Shown here: one piece after another, positions 26,604-35,400 of the stretch
Numbering within the stretch: position 1 is the stretch's first letter
Layout of the letters: each line of letters starts with the position of its first letter
Translations under genes and position numbers: made by a program
Notes under the pieces: model-generated
What the model was told of the DNA's origin: nothing
What the model saw: only the letters and a program-made list of their open reading frames with translations
Databases searched by the model: none
DNA from: Motiliproteus sp.
GTDB taxonomy: Bacteria > Pseudomonadota > Gammaproteobacteria > Pseudomonadales > Balneatricaceae
Assembly: GCA_026196225.1 (NCBI GenBank)
Contig: JAPHRD010000027.1
Span: 1-64,000, forward strand
Direction of reading: 5' to 3'
DNA length: 64,000 bases

Positions 26604-29099
26604 ATGACTGGCAGAAATGACGTGGTCGACGCCTTAATCAAATTACTGGAAAACGGCGATGAAGCAGACCGCTGCTACGCAGCACAAACGCTGGGAAAAC
26701 TGGCTGATAAAGATGCCATTCAGGCCCTGATTGAGCGTCTTCAGGACGAGGATATCGATGTTTGTATTGATGCCATCTACGCCCTAGGAGCCATCGGCGA
26801 TAGCCGTGCGACATCAGCGTTAGTCGAATCCCTTTTTAAAGATCCAGAGGGAGAGGTCAAAGTCGCTGCTACCGAAGCCCTGGGCCAGATTGGCGACCAG
26901 GAAGGAGCAGCTGTGCTGATCCAAATCGCTCAGCAGCGCCCCGATGGTCTGGAGATGGACGATGATGACAATTGGGATGACTACTGGGACATCCAGCTGA
27001 AAGCGGTCCAGGCTCTAAGTCAGATCGACACCACTAATACCGCCACAGCATTATGCTCGATTCTCGACAATGATGAGCTGCAGGATATAGAAAGCGAAGT
27101 GCTCACTGCTCTAAGTCAGGGAGACAGCCAGTGTTTAGAAGCATTGATCAGCCGATCCATCGAGGCAACTCCCCGCAGCCGTCGCCGCGCCATCAAGGCA
27201 CTGGGCCGAAACAGCAGTGATTCCGCCAAACAGTCTGTGCTCAATGCCCTGAAGGATAATGACGCCGACATCCGTAGTGAAGCGATCAGCGCCTTGGTGC
27301 GGATGCAAGCCACCGACCAACTCAACACCATTTTTAACTGCCTAAAAGATCCGGTAGCGGACGTACGGGCCGAAGCTCTTAGGGGGTTGGTACAACTGGC
27401 CCGAGTTCACGGCGCCAATAATTTTGGTCCAGAGCTGCTGATTCCACTGCTGGATACGGAAGACTCTCTAGTGAAGGGTACCATTCTCGAAGCACTGCGT
27501 GACAAGATCGAAACAACGAGTGCTGATTTGGATGAAGCACTGCTTCCCACCCTGCTGGCCAGCTTGAAGTCAGATAACTACGACGAGGCCGTAGCCGCCT
27601 GCGCCCTGCTATCCCATATCCATAGTCGCGATGTCCGTACCGAACTGGTACAGCTGATGTTGGATGAAGATTATGACGGTCGTCTGCGCCAGCAGGCGGT
27701 GCGGTCTCTGGGCCAACAACAGTGTCGTGAGCTGGAAGCCATTATGGCACTGCTGCAAGTGGTTAAGGACAAAAACCCTGCGCTACGAGTGGCAGCTATT
27801 GAGAGTCTCTATGGTCTACAACAGCTCCCTGCGCCAGAGATGGATGAAGAACAGATCCAACTCGACGAGCCTTTAAAACTGTTGTTATCGCTGATGCATA
27901 ACGGTGATCCACTGGAAGAGTTGGAGCAAGCGTTACGAGCCAAGGAGATTGCCGAAGCTGAGGCAAAAATAGAAGCGGAACAGATCGCTGAGCCTGCTGC
28001 CAACGATAACCAGCAACTGATCGATGCTGTTCAGCTGGATGGCGCTGCAGATACCGGCATGGCTGCCGCGCTGAAGGCGATCCACGATGAAAACGACAAT
28101 CAAGCACCCGACACTGACACTTCGTCCGAGCTAACCGTACCCAGCGATTACAGCGATCTAGAAACTGAAAGCGAATTCAGTGCCGGTTCGACCCTGGACG
28201 CTATCACCATGGACAACTTCGAGGTGATGACTGAAAGCAAGAACGATGCGCCCGACGACGAGCGCCTGCTCAATATGGTAGATGAAATGCCCGATGAGAT
28301 GCAGGGATTCGGAGATGTGGTGCGCGACCATCTGGAAACTGGCGACCGCGTGTTTGCCACCAAAAAAAGAAAGCCCGTGGCCGAGGATGTGCGCCTGTTG
28401 GTGATCCGCAGCCTTGCCGACAGCGAAGACCCGGAAGTGATCGAGTCGCTGATTCTGGCACTGTCTGACAGCGATATGGATGTGTGCCGCGAAGCGGCCC
28501 TGGCGCTAGGGCTGATCGCCGAGCGCAACCACCAAGCGGAAGGGATCAGCAACGCCTTCGGCGCCCTGGTCACGCAACTGCAGTTTAACAACCAGGATCT
28601 GCGCCTGGCCTGCCTGCGGGCGTTGGGTTCGTTGCAGCACAAAGAGGGCATCGTGCCGGTTCTGGACAGCCTCCAAGACCCCATCAGCGGTGTTCGTATT
28701 GAAGCGATCAATGCCCTACTGAGCCTTGCCAAGTCTGACTATTCCGATGACCCCAACTCCCATCATATGGTACTGGAGGAGTTCAGTGATCGCGAAGTAA
28801 TAGCCGCTATTCGTCCGCTACTGGAAGACTCTGAGGAAGGGGTTCGCAAAGCTGCGGTGGAAGCACTGGCAGAGCTGCAGGACAGCGATTCTTTGGATCA
28901 AATAATTGATGCCGGCTTATGCAATCACGGCGCCCTTGCCACACCGGTAGCGCGCGCCTTGAAAGTGATGGATATCGGAGAGATTACCAGCAAGTTGCTG
29001 TTACGGCTGGCATCCCTACCGGAAAGCAGTCAGCGTCGATTTGTCATCAAAATGCTAGAAACCCTGTTCCGCGCGCAAAAAACCACTGCCGCGGTTTAA
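26604..29099 (+). CDS. HEAT-repeat (PBS lyase-type) protein
   Basis: 831 aa of repeated ~30-aa units (VVDALIKLLENGDEADRCYAAQTLGKLADKDAIQALIERLQDEDIDVCIDAIYALGAIGD...). Confidence 0.88.
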   Translation: MTGRNDVVDALIKLLENGDEADRCYAAQTLGKLADKDAIQALIERLQDEDIDVCIDAIYALGAIGDSRATSALVESLFKDPEGEVKVAATEALGQIGDQEGAAVLIQIAQQRPDGLEMDDDDNWDDYWDIQLKAVQALSQIDTTNTATALCSILDNDELQDIESEVLTALSQGDSQCLEALISRSIEATPRSRRRAIKALGRNSSDSAKQSVLNALKDNDADIRSEAISALVRMQATDQLNTIFNCLKDPVADVRAEALRGLVQLARVHGANNFGPELLIPLLDTEDSLVKGTILEALRDKIETTSADLDEALLPTLLASLKSDNYDEAVAACALLSHIHSRDVRTELVQLMLDEDYDGRLRQQAVRSLGQQQCRELEAIMALLQVVKDKNPALRVAAIESLYGLQQLPAPEMDEEQIQLDEPLKLLLSLMHNGDPLEELEQALRAKEIAEAEAKIEAEQIAEPAANDNQQLIDAVQLDGAADTGMAAALKAIHDENDNQAPDTDTSSELTVPSDYSDLETESEFSAGSTLDAITMDNFEVMTESKNDAPDDERLLNMVDEMPDEMQGFGDVVRDHLETGDRVFATKKRKPVAEDVRLLVIRSLADSEDPEVIESLILALSDSDMDVCREAALALGLIAERNHQAEGISNAFGALVTQLQFNNQDLRLACLRALGSLQHKEGIVPVLDSLQDPISGVRIEAINALLSLAKSDYSDDPNSHHMVLEEFSDREVIAAIRPLLEDSEEGVRKAAVEALAELQDSDSLDQIIDAGLCNHGALATPVARALKVMDIGEITSKLLLRLASLPESSQRRFVIKMLETLFRAQKTTAAV

Positions 29100-29138
29100 T
29101 CGAGTGTCCGGGAAGGCCCGGAAAACTGGAGATCAAAC

Positions 29139-29867
29139 ATGAAAAAGTCAGTTATCGCAGTCACTGCTTTAATGGCATCGTCACTGTGTTTTACCGCTCA
29201 GGCAGCCAAATACAAAGAGATGACGGTCAGTGACGGGGGTACCGTCACCGGAAAAGTACTCTTTACCGGTAAAGATCCAAAACCGAAAACCTACGCCATC
29301 ACCAAGGACAACTCTGTATGCGGTGACGGTAATCGCGAAATTGATTTCGTTAAGGTCAACAACGGTGGTTTGACAAACGCCGTGGTCTACCTGGACAAGG
29401 TCAAAAAGGGCAAGTCCTTTCCGAAGATGGACGGCAAGATGGACCAGAAAGGTTGCGAATTTATGCCGTTCCTGAGCGTCATGCATAACGGTGGCAGCAT
29501 CGAAGCGATCAACCAGGACCCTGTGCTGCACAACATCCACACCTACGAACAGATCGGCAAGGCTAAAAAAACCGCCTTCAACGTCAGCCAGCCTGAACCC
29601 GGCACCATCTCCAAGTCGGTGAAGTTCAAGCGAGGCGTGGGTATGAAAGTGGAGTGCGACGCCCACGACTTTATGCACGGTTTTGTCTTTGTTGCCAAGA
29701 ACCCCTACTACGCTGTGGTAGACGATGAAGGTAACTTCAAGATCGACGGTATTCCTCCCGGTAAGTACAAGATCAACGCATGGCACGGCACCCTGGGCAT
29801 TAAAAAAGGCAAAGTGGAAGTAGCCGCCAACGGTGAAGTGACTGTCGAGTTTACCTATAAGAAGTAG
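29139..29867 (+). CDS. Periplasmic cupredoxin-like protein with carboxypeptidase-regulatory-like domain
   Basis: Signal peptide; type-1 Cu-like ligands HNIH ... CDAHDFM (C-x2-H-x2-M); C-terminal DDEGNFKIDGIPPGKYKINAWH. Confidence 0.8.
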   Translation: MKKSVIAVTALMASSLCFTAQAAKYKEMTVSDGGTVTGKVLFTGKDPKPKTYAITKDNSVCGDGNREIDFVKVNNGGLTNAVVYLDKVKKGKSFPKMDGKMDQKGCEFMPFLSVMHNGGSIEAINQDPVLHNIHTYEQIGKAKKTAFNVSQPEPGTISKSVKFKRGVGMKVECDAHDFMHGFVFVAKNPYYAVVDDEGNFKIDGIPPGKYKINAWHGTLGIKKGKVEVAANGEVTVEFTYKK

Positions 29868-29884
29868 CCGGTATTACGGCTATT

Positions 29885-29921
29885 ACGGAAGGGCCTAAGG
29901 CCTTTCCGTATCCTATTTTTT
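29885..29921 (+). terminator. Rho-independent terminator-like hairpin within the plus operon
   Basis: ACGGAAGGGCC-TAA-GGCCTTTCCGT stem (one G-T wobble) followed by TATCCTATTTTTT. Confidence 0.7.
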
Positions 29922-29934
29922 GGAGAATCTGGCC

Positions 29935-30054
29935 ATGATCAACACGACCATATGTCGACACCGTCTAGATAAGTTTGACCTGTTTGTATTGGCCGGCGGC
30001 CTGATGAATCTGCTAGTGATCGGCTACCTGGTGGGGTACTGGTTACTGCACTAA
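29935..30054 (+). CDS. 39-aa single-TM protein
   Basis: MINTTICRHRLDKFDLFVLAGGLMNLLVIGYLVGYWLLH*, preceded by TTGGAGAATCTGGCC. Below the ORF-track cutoff. Confidence 0.68.
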   Translation: MINTTICRHRLDKFDLFVLAGGLMNLLVIGYLVGYWLLH

Positions 30055-30102
30055 GCCGCCAATCGTTGTCTCCACTCCACTGCTGTTAACTGAGGTATTC
30101 AT

Positions 30103-32283
30103 ATGTCACTTCCGGAACAACTCCAACAACAAGAAGGCGATCAGACCCTGACGCCGCTGCCGGAATACCGCTCCATCCTGGTTGCAGCCGACGCCTCAGA
30201 TCACTCCAATCAAGGTGTAAAGATGGCTGCTTTGCTGGGCCAAACCTGGCAATCCAAAATTACCGGCGCCCACGTCTACGCAGCTAAACTCCACGATGTT
30301 CGCTTTCGCCAGATGGAAGGAGGCCTGCCGGAGCAGTACAAAGAGGAGACTGAGTTGGAACGGCAGCGGGATATCCATGATGAGCTGATCACCAAAGGCT
30401 TATCAGTGATCACCGATTCCTACCTGGACGGCGCCGAAGCTACCTGCACCGACGCCGGCCTGGAATATATACGCCGCTCGTTAGAGGGCAAAAACTACCG
30501 CGAGATGGTGCGCGAAACTAACTGTGGCAAATATGACCTGCTGGTGATGGGTTCGCTCGGACTCGGTGCCGTCGAAGGCAGCCGCATCGGTACGGTCTGC
30601 GAGCGGGTGGTCCGCCGCACCGATATCGACACTCTGATCATCAAAGAGGCTAAGCGAGATCTGACCGAAGGTCCTATCGTGGTGGCGGTGGACGGCTCTA
30701 GCCGCGGCTACGCCGGCCTGCTCAGCGCTTTCGCGATTCACAAGGCTCAGGGCACGCCGGTGCACGTGATCTCCGCCTACGATCCCTACTACCACTACGT
30801 GGCCTTCAACCGCATCGCCGAGGTGCTGTCGGAAGAGGCCGGCAAGGTGTTCCGCTTTAAGGAGCAGGAGGAGCTGCACGAAAGCATCATCGATGAGGGA
30901 CTGGCCAAGATCTACGACGGCCACCTGCACGTGGCCCGCAGTATCGCCGCCGATTACAGTGTCGAGATAACCACCGAGCTGCTGGACGGCAAGGCCCACG
31001 ATGCTATCGAAAAATACGTTCTCAAACACAACGCCAGTCTGTTGGTGATCGGAAAGCTGGGTATCCACGCCGACGACGAACTGGATATCGGCGGCAATGC
31101 CGAGAATCTGCTGCGCAATGTACCCTGCGGTATACTGATCAGTCAGAGCCACTTTACCCCGCAGATCGACATCGTCGCTGAAGCCACCACTACTTGGACC
31201 CACCAGGCCGAGGAGCGGATGAAAAAGATCCCCTCCTTTGCCCAGGGCATGGCCAAGATGGCAATCCTGCGCTACGCCCAGGAACGAGGTCATACAGTGA
31301 TCACCGAGGGTATTGTTCGTGAAGCCACCGACGCCCTCTGTCCGGTAAAACCGGGTGCCATGTCGGCGGAAGGTACAGGCAGCAAACAGTCTGCAGCGGT
31401 GGTTGATCATACCCAGCCCTATGATCCCGACTGGAGTGACGAAGCGGAACAACTCTTGGCAACCATCCGCGACCAGTCAATGCGTAACAACCTGCGTCGC
31501 CGTGCGGAAAAGAAAGCCCGTCAGGAGAAATCCAACACCGTGGAATGTAATCACCTGCAGGCCTTTATGAGTGTCCCCAAGCAGGCAGTTAGCGAAGCGG
31601 AAAAGACACTAGACACCACCAACGCCATCCCCCCCAGCTACCAATGGAGCGAAGAAGCCTTGGCCAAGTTAGAGCGGGTTCCTGAAGGCGGTATCCGCGA
31701 CATGGCCCGCGCCGCAGCCGAGAGCATCGCTGCCGAGTCGGCAATCCGCAATATCGATGGCGAATTTTTTGGCTCCATTCTCGATACCTTTAAAAGCGGT
31801 TCCGAGCAGGTTTCGGAGACTCTGGAGTGGAGCGATAGCGCCCGCCAGGGTATCGCTAAAGCGCCCGCCATGGTACGCGGCATGCTGATCCGCGAGATCG
31901 AAACCTTCGCCCGTGACCGGGGGGTTAGCCAAGTCGACGAAAGCACCGTGGCAGAAGTTAAACAGCGCTGGGGCGATAGCGGCACGTTCCACCAGGGTAC
32001 CGCTGATCCGCGCGCCTATTCACCAATAGAACATAGTGATGCAATAACGGATTCCTCCCCTGATCTCATCTGGAACAGCGAAGCGCTGGCTCGGCTGAAT
32101 CAGGTTCCTGAAGGCTTTATGCGTGAAAGCTGTCGCCGCCGTATCGAGTCATTCGCCCAGCAACAGGGGCTTGAACGAATCGATCTGGCCTTGGTGAAGC
32201 AACAACTGCAAAGCGCCTATGATGTCATGGAGAGCGTGGTCAAAAACGGCAAAGGTAAGTGCCCTTTGGGTCACGGCAGCTGA
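30103..32283 (+). CDS. Tandem UspA-domain protein fused to repeated PCP_red-like domains
   Basis: Two Usp domains (SILVAADASDHSNQGVKMAALLG; PIVVAVDGSSRGYAGLLSAFAIHK) then about five W-x-x-A-x2-x-L-x-x-I/V-P repeats (TTWTHQAEERMKKIPSFAQGMAKMAILRYAQERG; YQWSEEALAKLERVPEGGIRDMARAAAESIA; LEWSDSARQGIAKAPAMVRGMLIREIETFARDRG; LIWNSEALARLNQVPEGFMRESCRRRIESFAQQQG). Confidence 0.82.
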   Translation: MSLPEQLQQQEGDQTLTPLPEYRSILVAADASDHSNQGVKMAALLGQTWQSKITGAHVYAAKLHDVRFRQMEGGLPEQYKEETELERQRDIHDELITKGLSVITDSYLDGAEATCTDAGLEYIRRSLEGKNYREMVRETNCGKYDLLVMGSLGLGAVEGSRIGTVCERVVRRTDIDTLIIKEAKRDLTEGPIVVAVDGSSRGYAGLLSAFAIHKAQGTPVHVISAYDPYYHYVAFNRIAEVLSEEAGKVFRFKEQEELHESIIDEGLAKIYDGHLHVARSIAADYSVEITTELLDGKAHDAIEKYVLKHNASLLVIGKLGIHADDELDIGGNAENLLRNVPCGILISQSHFTPQIDIVAEATTTWTHQAEERMKKIPSFAQGMAKMAILRYAQERGHTVITEGIVREATDALCPVKPGAMSAEGTGSKQSAAVVDHTQPYDPDWSDEAEQLLATIRDQSMRNNLRRRAEKKARQEKSNTVECNHLQAFMSVPKQAVSEAEKTLDTTNAIPPSYQWSEEALAKLERVPEGGIRDMARAAAESIAAESAIRNIDGEFFGSILDTFKSGSEQVSETLEWSDSARQGIAKAPAMVRGMLIREIETFARDRGVSQVDESTVAEVKQRWGDSGTFHQGTADPRAYSPIEHSDAITDSSPDLIWNSEALARLNQVPEGFMRESCRRRIESFAQQQGLERIDLALVKQQLQSAYDVMESVVKNGKGKCPLGHGS

Positions 32284-32312
32284 TCTATCACTAGCAAACG
32301 CGGTAATTGCCC

Positions 32313-33608
32313 ATGAATGATCTCTATCTGCTGGCCATCAACCTAACCAAGCGATGTAACCTCGCCTGCGCCCATTGCTATCTGGATGCCGACACCCTAA
32401 AGAACGGCGCCAAAGAGGAACTCAGTGCCAAAGAGGTGTGTCAGGTACTGGACCAGGTGGCAGACCGTGATCAGCAGACCATGGTAGTCCTGACAGGCGG
32501 CGAGCCGTTGTTGCGCCCCGATCTTGAAGAGATTGTTCACCACGGCGCCCAACGAGGTCTGGCGATGGTCACAGGCACCAATGGCACCCTGCTCACCGAC
32601 CGTCGAGTAAAATCTTTGAAAGAAGCGGGATTACTGGGGGCGGGCATTAGTGTTGATTCCTTAGAGCCTGAATTCCACGACCAGTTCCGGGGTGTCAGCG
32701 GCTGCTGGTCACGGACCATGGCCGGGATTAAGAACTGCCGCAACAACGATCTGTCATTCCAGATCCACTTTTCCATCAACGACAATAACGCCCATCAACT
32801 ACCAGAAGTGATCGAATTTTCCCGCCGCCAAGGGGCTCGGGTGTTAAACGTGTTCTTCCTTATTTGCACCGGTCGCGGCGAATCCCAATCCGACATTTCG
32901 CCGTACCAGTACGAGCGGGTGTTGGAGCAATTGGTGCAGGCCCAGGCTGAATACCCCGATCTCATTATCCGCCCCCGCTGCGCCCCCCATTACAAACGTA
33001 TCGCCTATCAACAAGCCCCCGACGCCCAGATTAACCGCATTAGCGGCAATGAAGGTGATGGCTGTATTGCTGCCACCCACTACTGCCGCATATCCCCCAG
33101 CGGAGGCGTCACCGCCTGTCCCTTTATCGAGGAGGAAGTCGGCAATATCCGCGACCAGTCGCTGATTAAGATCTGGGATAGCGCCCCAGCCTTCGAAGCG
33201 CTGCGCCAACCGGATCTGAAAGGCGATTGCGGCGCCTGCGAATACCAGAAACTGTGCGGCGGTTGCCGCGCCCGCCCCTATGCATTAGGCGGCTCATTAA
33301 TGGATTCTGACCCCTGGTGCGCTTACCGCCCTCAAGGTGGTGAGGTGATACAACCACTACAGGTACTGGACAGTAATCTGCGCTGGTCAGAAGACGCCGA
33401 GCGGCGGCTTAACCTTATCCCCGGTTTTATTCGCAAGATGGTGCGTAAACGGACCGAAGCCTACGTACAGGACCTCGGAGAAAACTTGATCACCTGCGAC
33501 CACCTCAATCAACTGGCCGCCAAGCGCTTTGGCAAGGGCAAAATGCCTTCGCGACCTCAGATCTTTCAGCCGCAATCCGGCGAAAACGCAGGAGGTGATC
33601 ATGGCTGA
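32313..33608 (+). CDS. Radical SAM/SPASM protein (NirJ/AhbD-like) with C-terminal PCP_red-like domain
   Basis: CNLACAHCYLDA radical SAM motif, SPASM cysteines (CPFIEEEVGNI...CGACEYQKLCGGCRARPYA), C-terminus NLRWSEDAERRLNLIPGFIRKMVRKRTEAYVQDLG. ATG at 32313 preferred. Confidence 0.87.
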   Translation: MNDLYLLAINLTKRCNLACAHCYLDADTLKNGAKEELSAKEVCQVLDQVADRDQQTMVVLTGGEPLLRPDLEEIVHHGAQRGLAMVTGTNGTLLTDRRVKSLKEAGLLGAGISVDSLEPEFHDQFRGVSGCWSRTMAGIKNCRNNDLSFQIHFSINDNNAHQLPEVIEFSRRQGARVLNVFFLICTGRGESQSDISPYQYERVLEQLVQAQAEYPDLIIRPRCAPHYKRIAYQQAPDAQINRISGNEGDGCIAATHYCRISPSGGVTACPFIEEEVGNIRDQSLIKIWDSAPAFEALRQPDLKGDCGACEYQKLCGGCRARPYALGGSLMDSDPWCAYRPQGGEVIQPLQVLDSNLRWSEDAERRLNLIPGFIRKMVRKRTEAYVQDLGENLITCDHLNQLAAKRFGKGKMPSRPQIFQPQSGENAGGDHG

Positions 33609-35049
33609 ACCGCAGGTATTGATTATCGGCGGCGGTATCTCCGGCCTTAGCGTTGGCTGGTGGTTAAGCCGTGCCGGGATTCCCTGCCAGATCTGGGAGT
33701 CAGACGGCCGCAGCGGTGGCAAACTTCAAACCGAGCAGGTACAGGGCTATCTGACCGAGCAAGCCGCTTCTATTCTGATGAATTTCCGCCAGGAGGTGGA
33801 CCAGTTTGTGGACGAGGCAGGCCTGCAATCGATGAAGGTATGCCGATCCGACAGCGCCGAGCAGAATCGCTATCTGCTTCAGAACGATAGCCTGCAAAAG
33901 CTCCCCACATCCGCCTCCGGCATGCTGCGCTCACCACTTTGGTCAATGAAAGGAAAACTACGATTGGCCACGGAGATCTTACGCTCGTCGCGATCCGATG
34001 AAAACGAGACGGTCAGTGACTTTATTCGTCGTCGCTTTGGCCCGGAGCTGCTAGAAAAAGCGATGGACCCGTTTGTCGCCGGTACCCTGGCCTCCGACCC
34101 CGATAAGGCCAATGCCTATTCGGTACTGCCCCGCCTCACCACCCTGGAACGTCGCTTCGGCAGTATCAGCGCCGGTGTGATTGCCAAAAAACTGTTCAAA
34201 GGCCAGCGCGGCCCGTTGCAGCAAGCGTTTTCCTTCAGCGGCGGCATGTCGACCCTCACCGCCAAGCTGTCAAAGTCCCCGGGAGTGGATATCCGCTGCC
34301 ACCATCGGGTTAAGTCAGTAAAGCGTGTTAACGACGGGTGGCAAGTCTGGGCCGAAACCCCTCAGGGTGATCGTTTGCTACAGGTTCCGCAACTGGTGAT
34401 GGCCACCCCAGCAGCCCAGGCAGCCAACCTGCTCAGCAGTGAAAATAATGAGCTGGGGCATCTTCTGCGTCAGATCCGCTATGCGCCCCTAAATCTAGTT
34501 CACCTTGGACTGGATCGGTCACAGATTCCTCACCCTCTGGACGGTACCGGCTTCCTCACGCCCCGCGAGTCGGGGCTGCATATCAACGGCAACTTGTGGC
34601 TGAGTAGACTGTTTCCAAACCGAGCGCCTGAAGGTAAGGTTTTACTAACCTCCTACTTGGGCGGCGCGCGTCATCCAGAGCATTGCCAATGGGACGATCA
34701 CTACAGCATGGAACGGGTGATCGACGATCTCTCCAAGGTGTTTAAAACCCATCTGGCGCCGGAGATGGTGCGCGTGGTTCGCCACACCCAAGCTCTGCCC
34801 CTCTACCATGGCCACTACTACGCCATTTGTCGACAGCTGCAGCAGCATAGCCAGACACTAGGCAGCCTGCATCTGGCAGCCAACTATATCGGAGGAGTTT
34901 CTATTCGAGACAGAATTCTGAAAGGCCATCAGATCAGTAATGCAATTCAGCAACAACTGTCCCCACAATCACAATCGAAGTCGCCGAATATCATTACCCC
35001 TGATCCGGTAATTAAAACCCCGCAGCAACTTGGAATGAAAGGCTGCTAG
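33601..35049 (+). CDS. Protoporphyrinogen oxidase (HemG/HemY-type)-like FAD-dependent oxidoreductase
   Basis: VLIIGGGISGLSVGWWLSRAGIPCQIWESDGRSGGKLQT; HFTA-like C-terminal region; ...ANYIGGVSIRDRILKGHQISNAI. Start refined to 33601. Confidence 0.88.
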   Translation: MAEPQVLIIGGGISGLSVGWWLSRAGIPCQIWESDGRSGGKLQTEQVQGYLTEQAASILMNFRQEVDQFVDEAGLQSMKVCRSDSAEQNRYLLQNDSLQKLPTSASGMLRSPLWSMKGKLRLATEILRSSRSDENETVSDFIRRRFGPELLEKAMDPFVAGTLASDPDKANAYSVLPRLTTLERRFGSISAGVIAKKLFKGQRGPLQQAFSFSGGMSTLTAKLSKSPGVDIRCHHRVKSVKRVNDGWQVWAETPQGDRLLQVPQLVMATPAAQAANLLSSENNELGHLLRQIRYAPLNLVHLGLDRSQIPHPLDGTGFLTPRESGLHINGNLWLSRLFPNRAPEGKVLLTSYLGGARHPEHCQWDDHYSMERVIDDLSKVFKTHLAPEMVRVVRHTQALPLYHGHYYAICRQLQQHSQTLGSLHLAANYIGGVSIRDRILKGHQISNAIQQQLSPQSQSKSPNIITPDPVIKTPQQLGMKGC

Positions 35050-35051
35050 CG

Positions 35052-35384
35052 ATGACTGATCCACAACCACTCCAGACAGATGGCAACAAAGGCTTTAACC
35101 CGTTACCCTTGGTGGTAGTGGTGATCGCGCTGTTTCTGCTAATCTCATTGTGGACGAACAGTTATACTGAAACCAATTCCATTCAACGCTATTGCGGTGT
35201 CAGCGATGAAACCATAGGCTATTTGGGGAAGGTGCTCACTAAAAAAGAACCTGCCGGTGAGGAAGCCCGACGGCCCTACCTGATCGCCGCTAAATTGATC
35301 TTCCTGATTCCGCAAAAATCAGGTGAAAGCATCGATAATTATGTTGCCCGAGTTAAAGCAACCATCGACAGTCAGTGTCGATGA
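35052..35384 (+). CDS. Small membrane-anchored protein of unknown function
   Basis: 110 aa, one TM and C-terminal soluble domain; tightly packed in operon. Confidence 0.65.
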   Translation: MTDPQPLQTDGNKGFNPLPLVVVVIALFLLISLWTNSYTETNSIQRYCGVSDETIGYLGKVLTKKEPAGEEARRPYLIAAKLIFLIPQKSGESIDNYVARVKATIDSQCR

Positions 35385-35400
35385 GCAGTGAGGGCAGCTT

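Noticed and set aside
28148-28732. 194-aa minus-strand ORF in HEAT-repeat gene
   Set aside because: Ser/Arg-rich shadow of the HEAT repeats; no independent support.
30481-31452. 323-aa minus-strand ORF inside the UspA-PCP_red gene
   Set aside because: Antisense shadow ORF; opposite strand has clear Usp domains and operon context.
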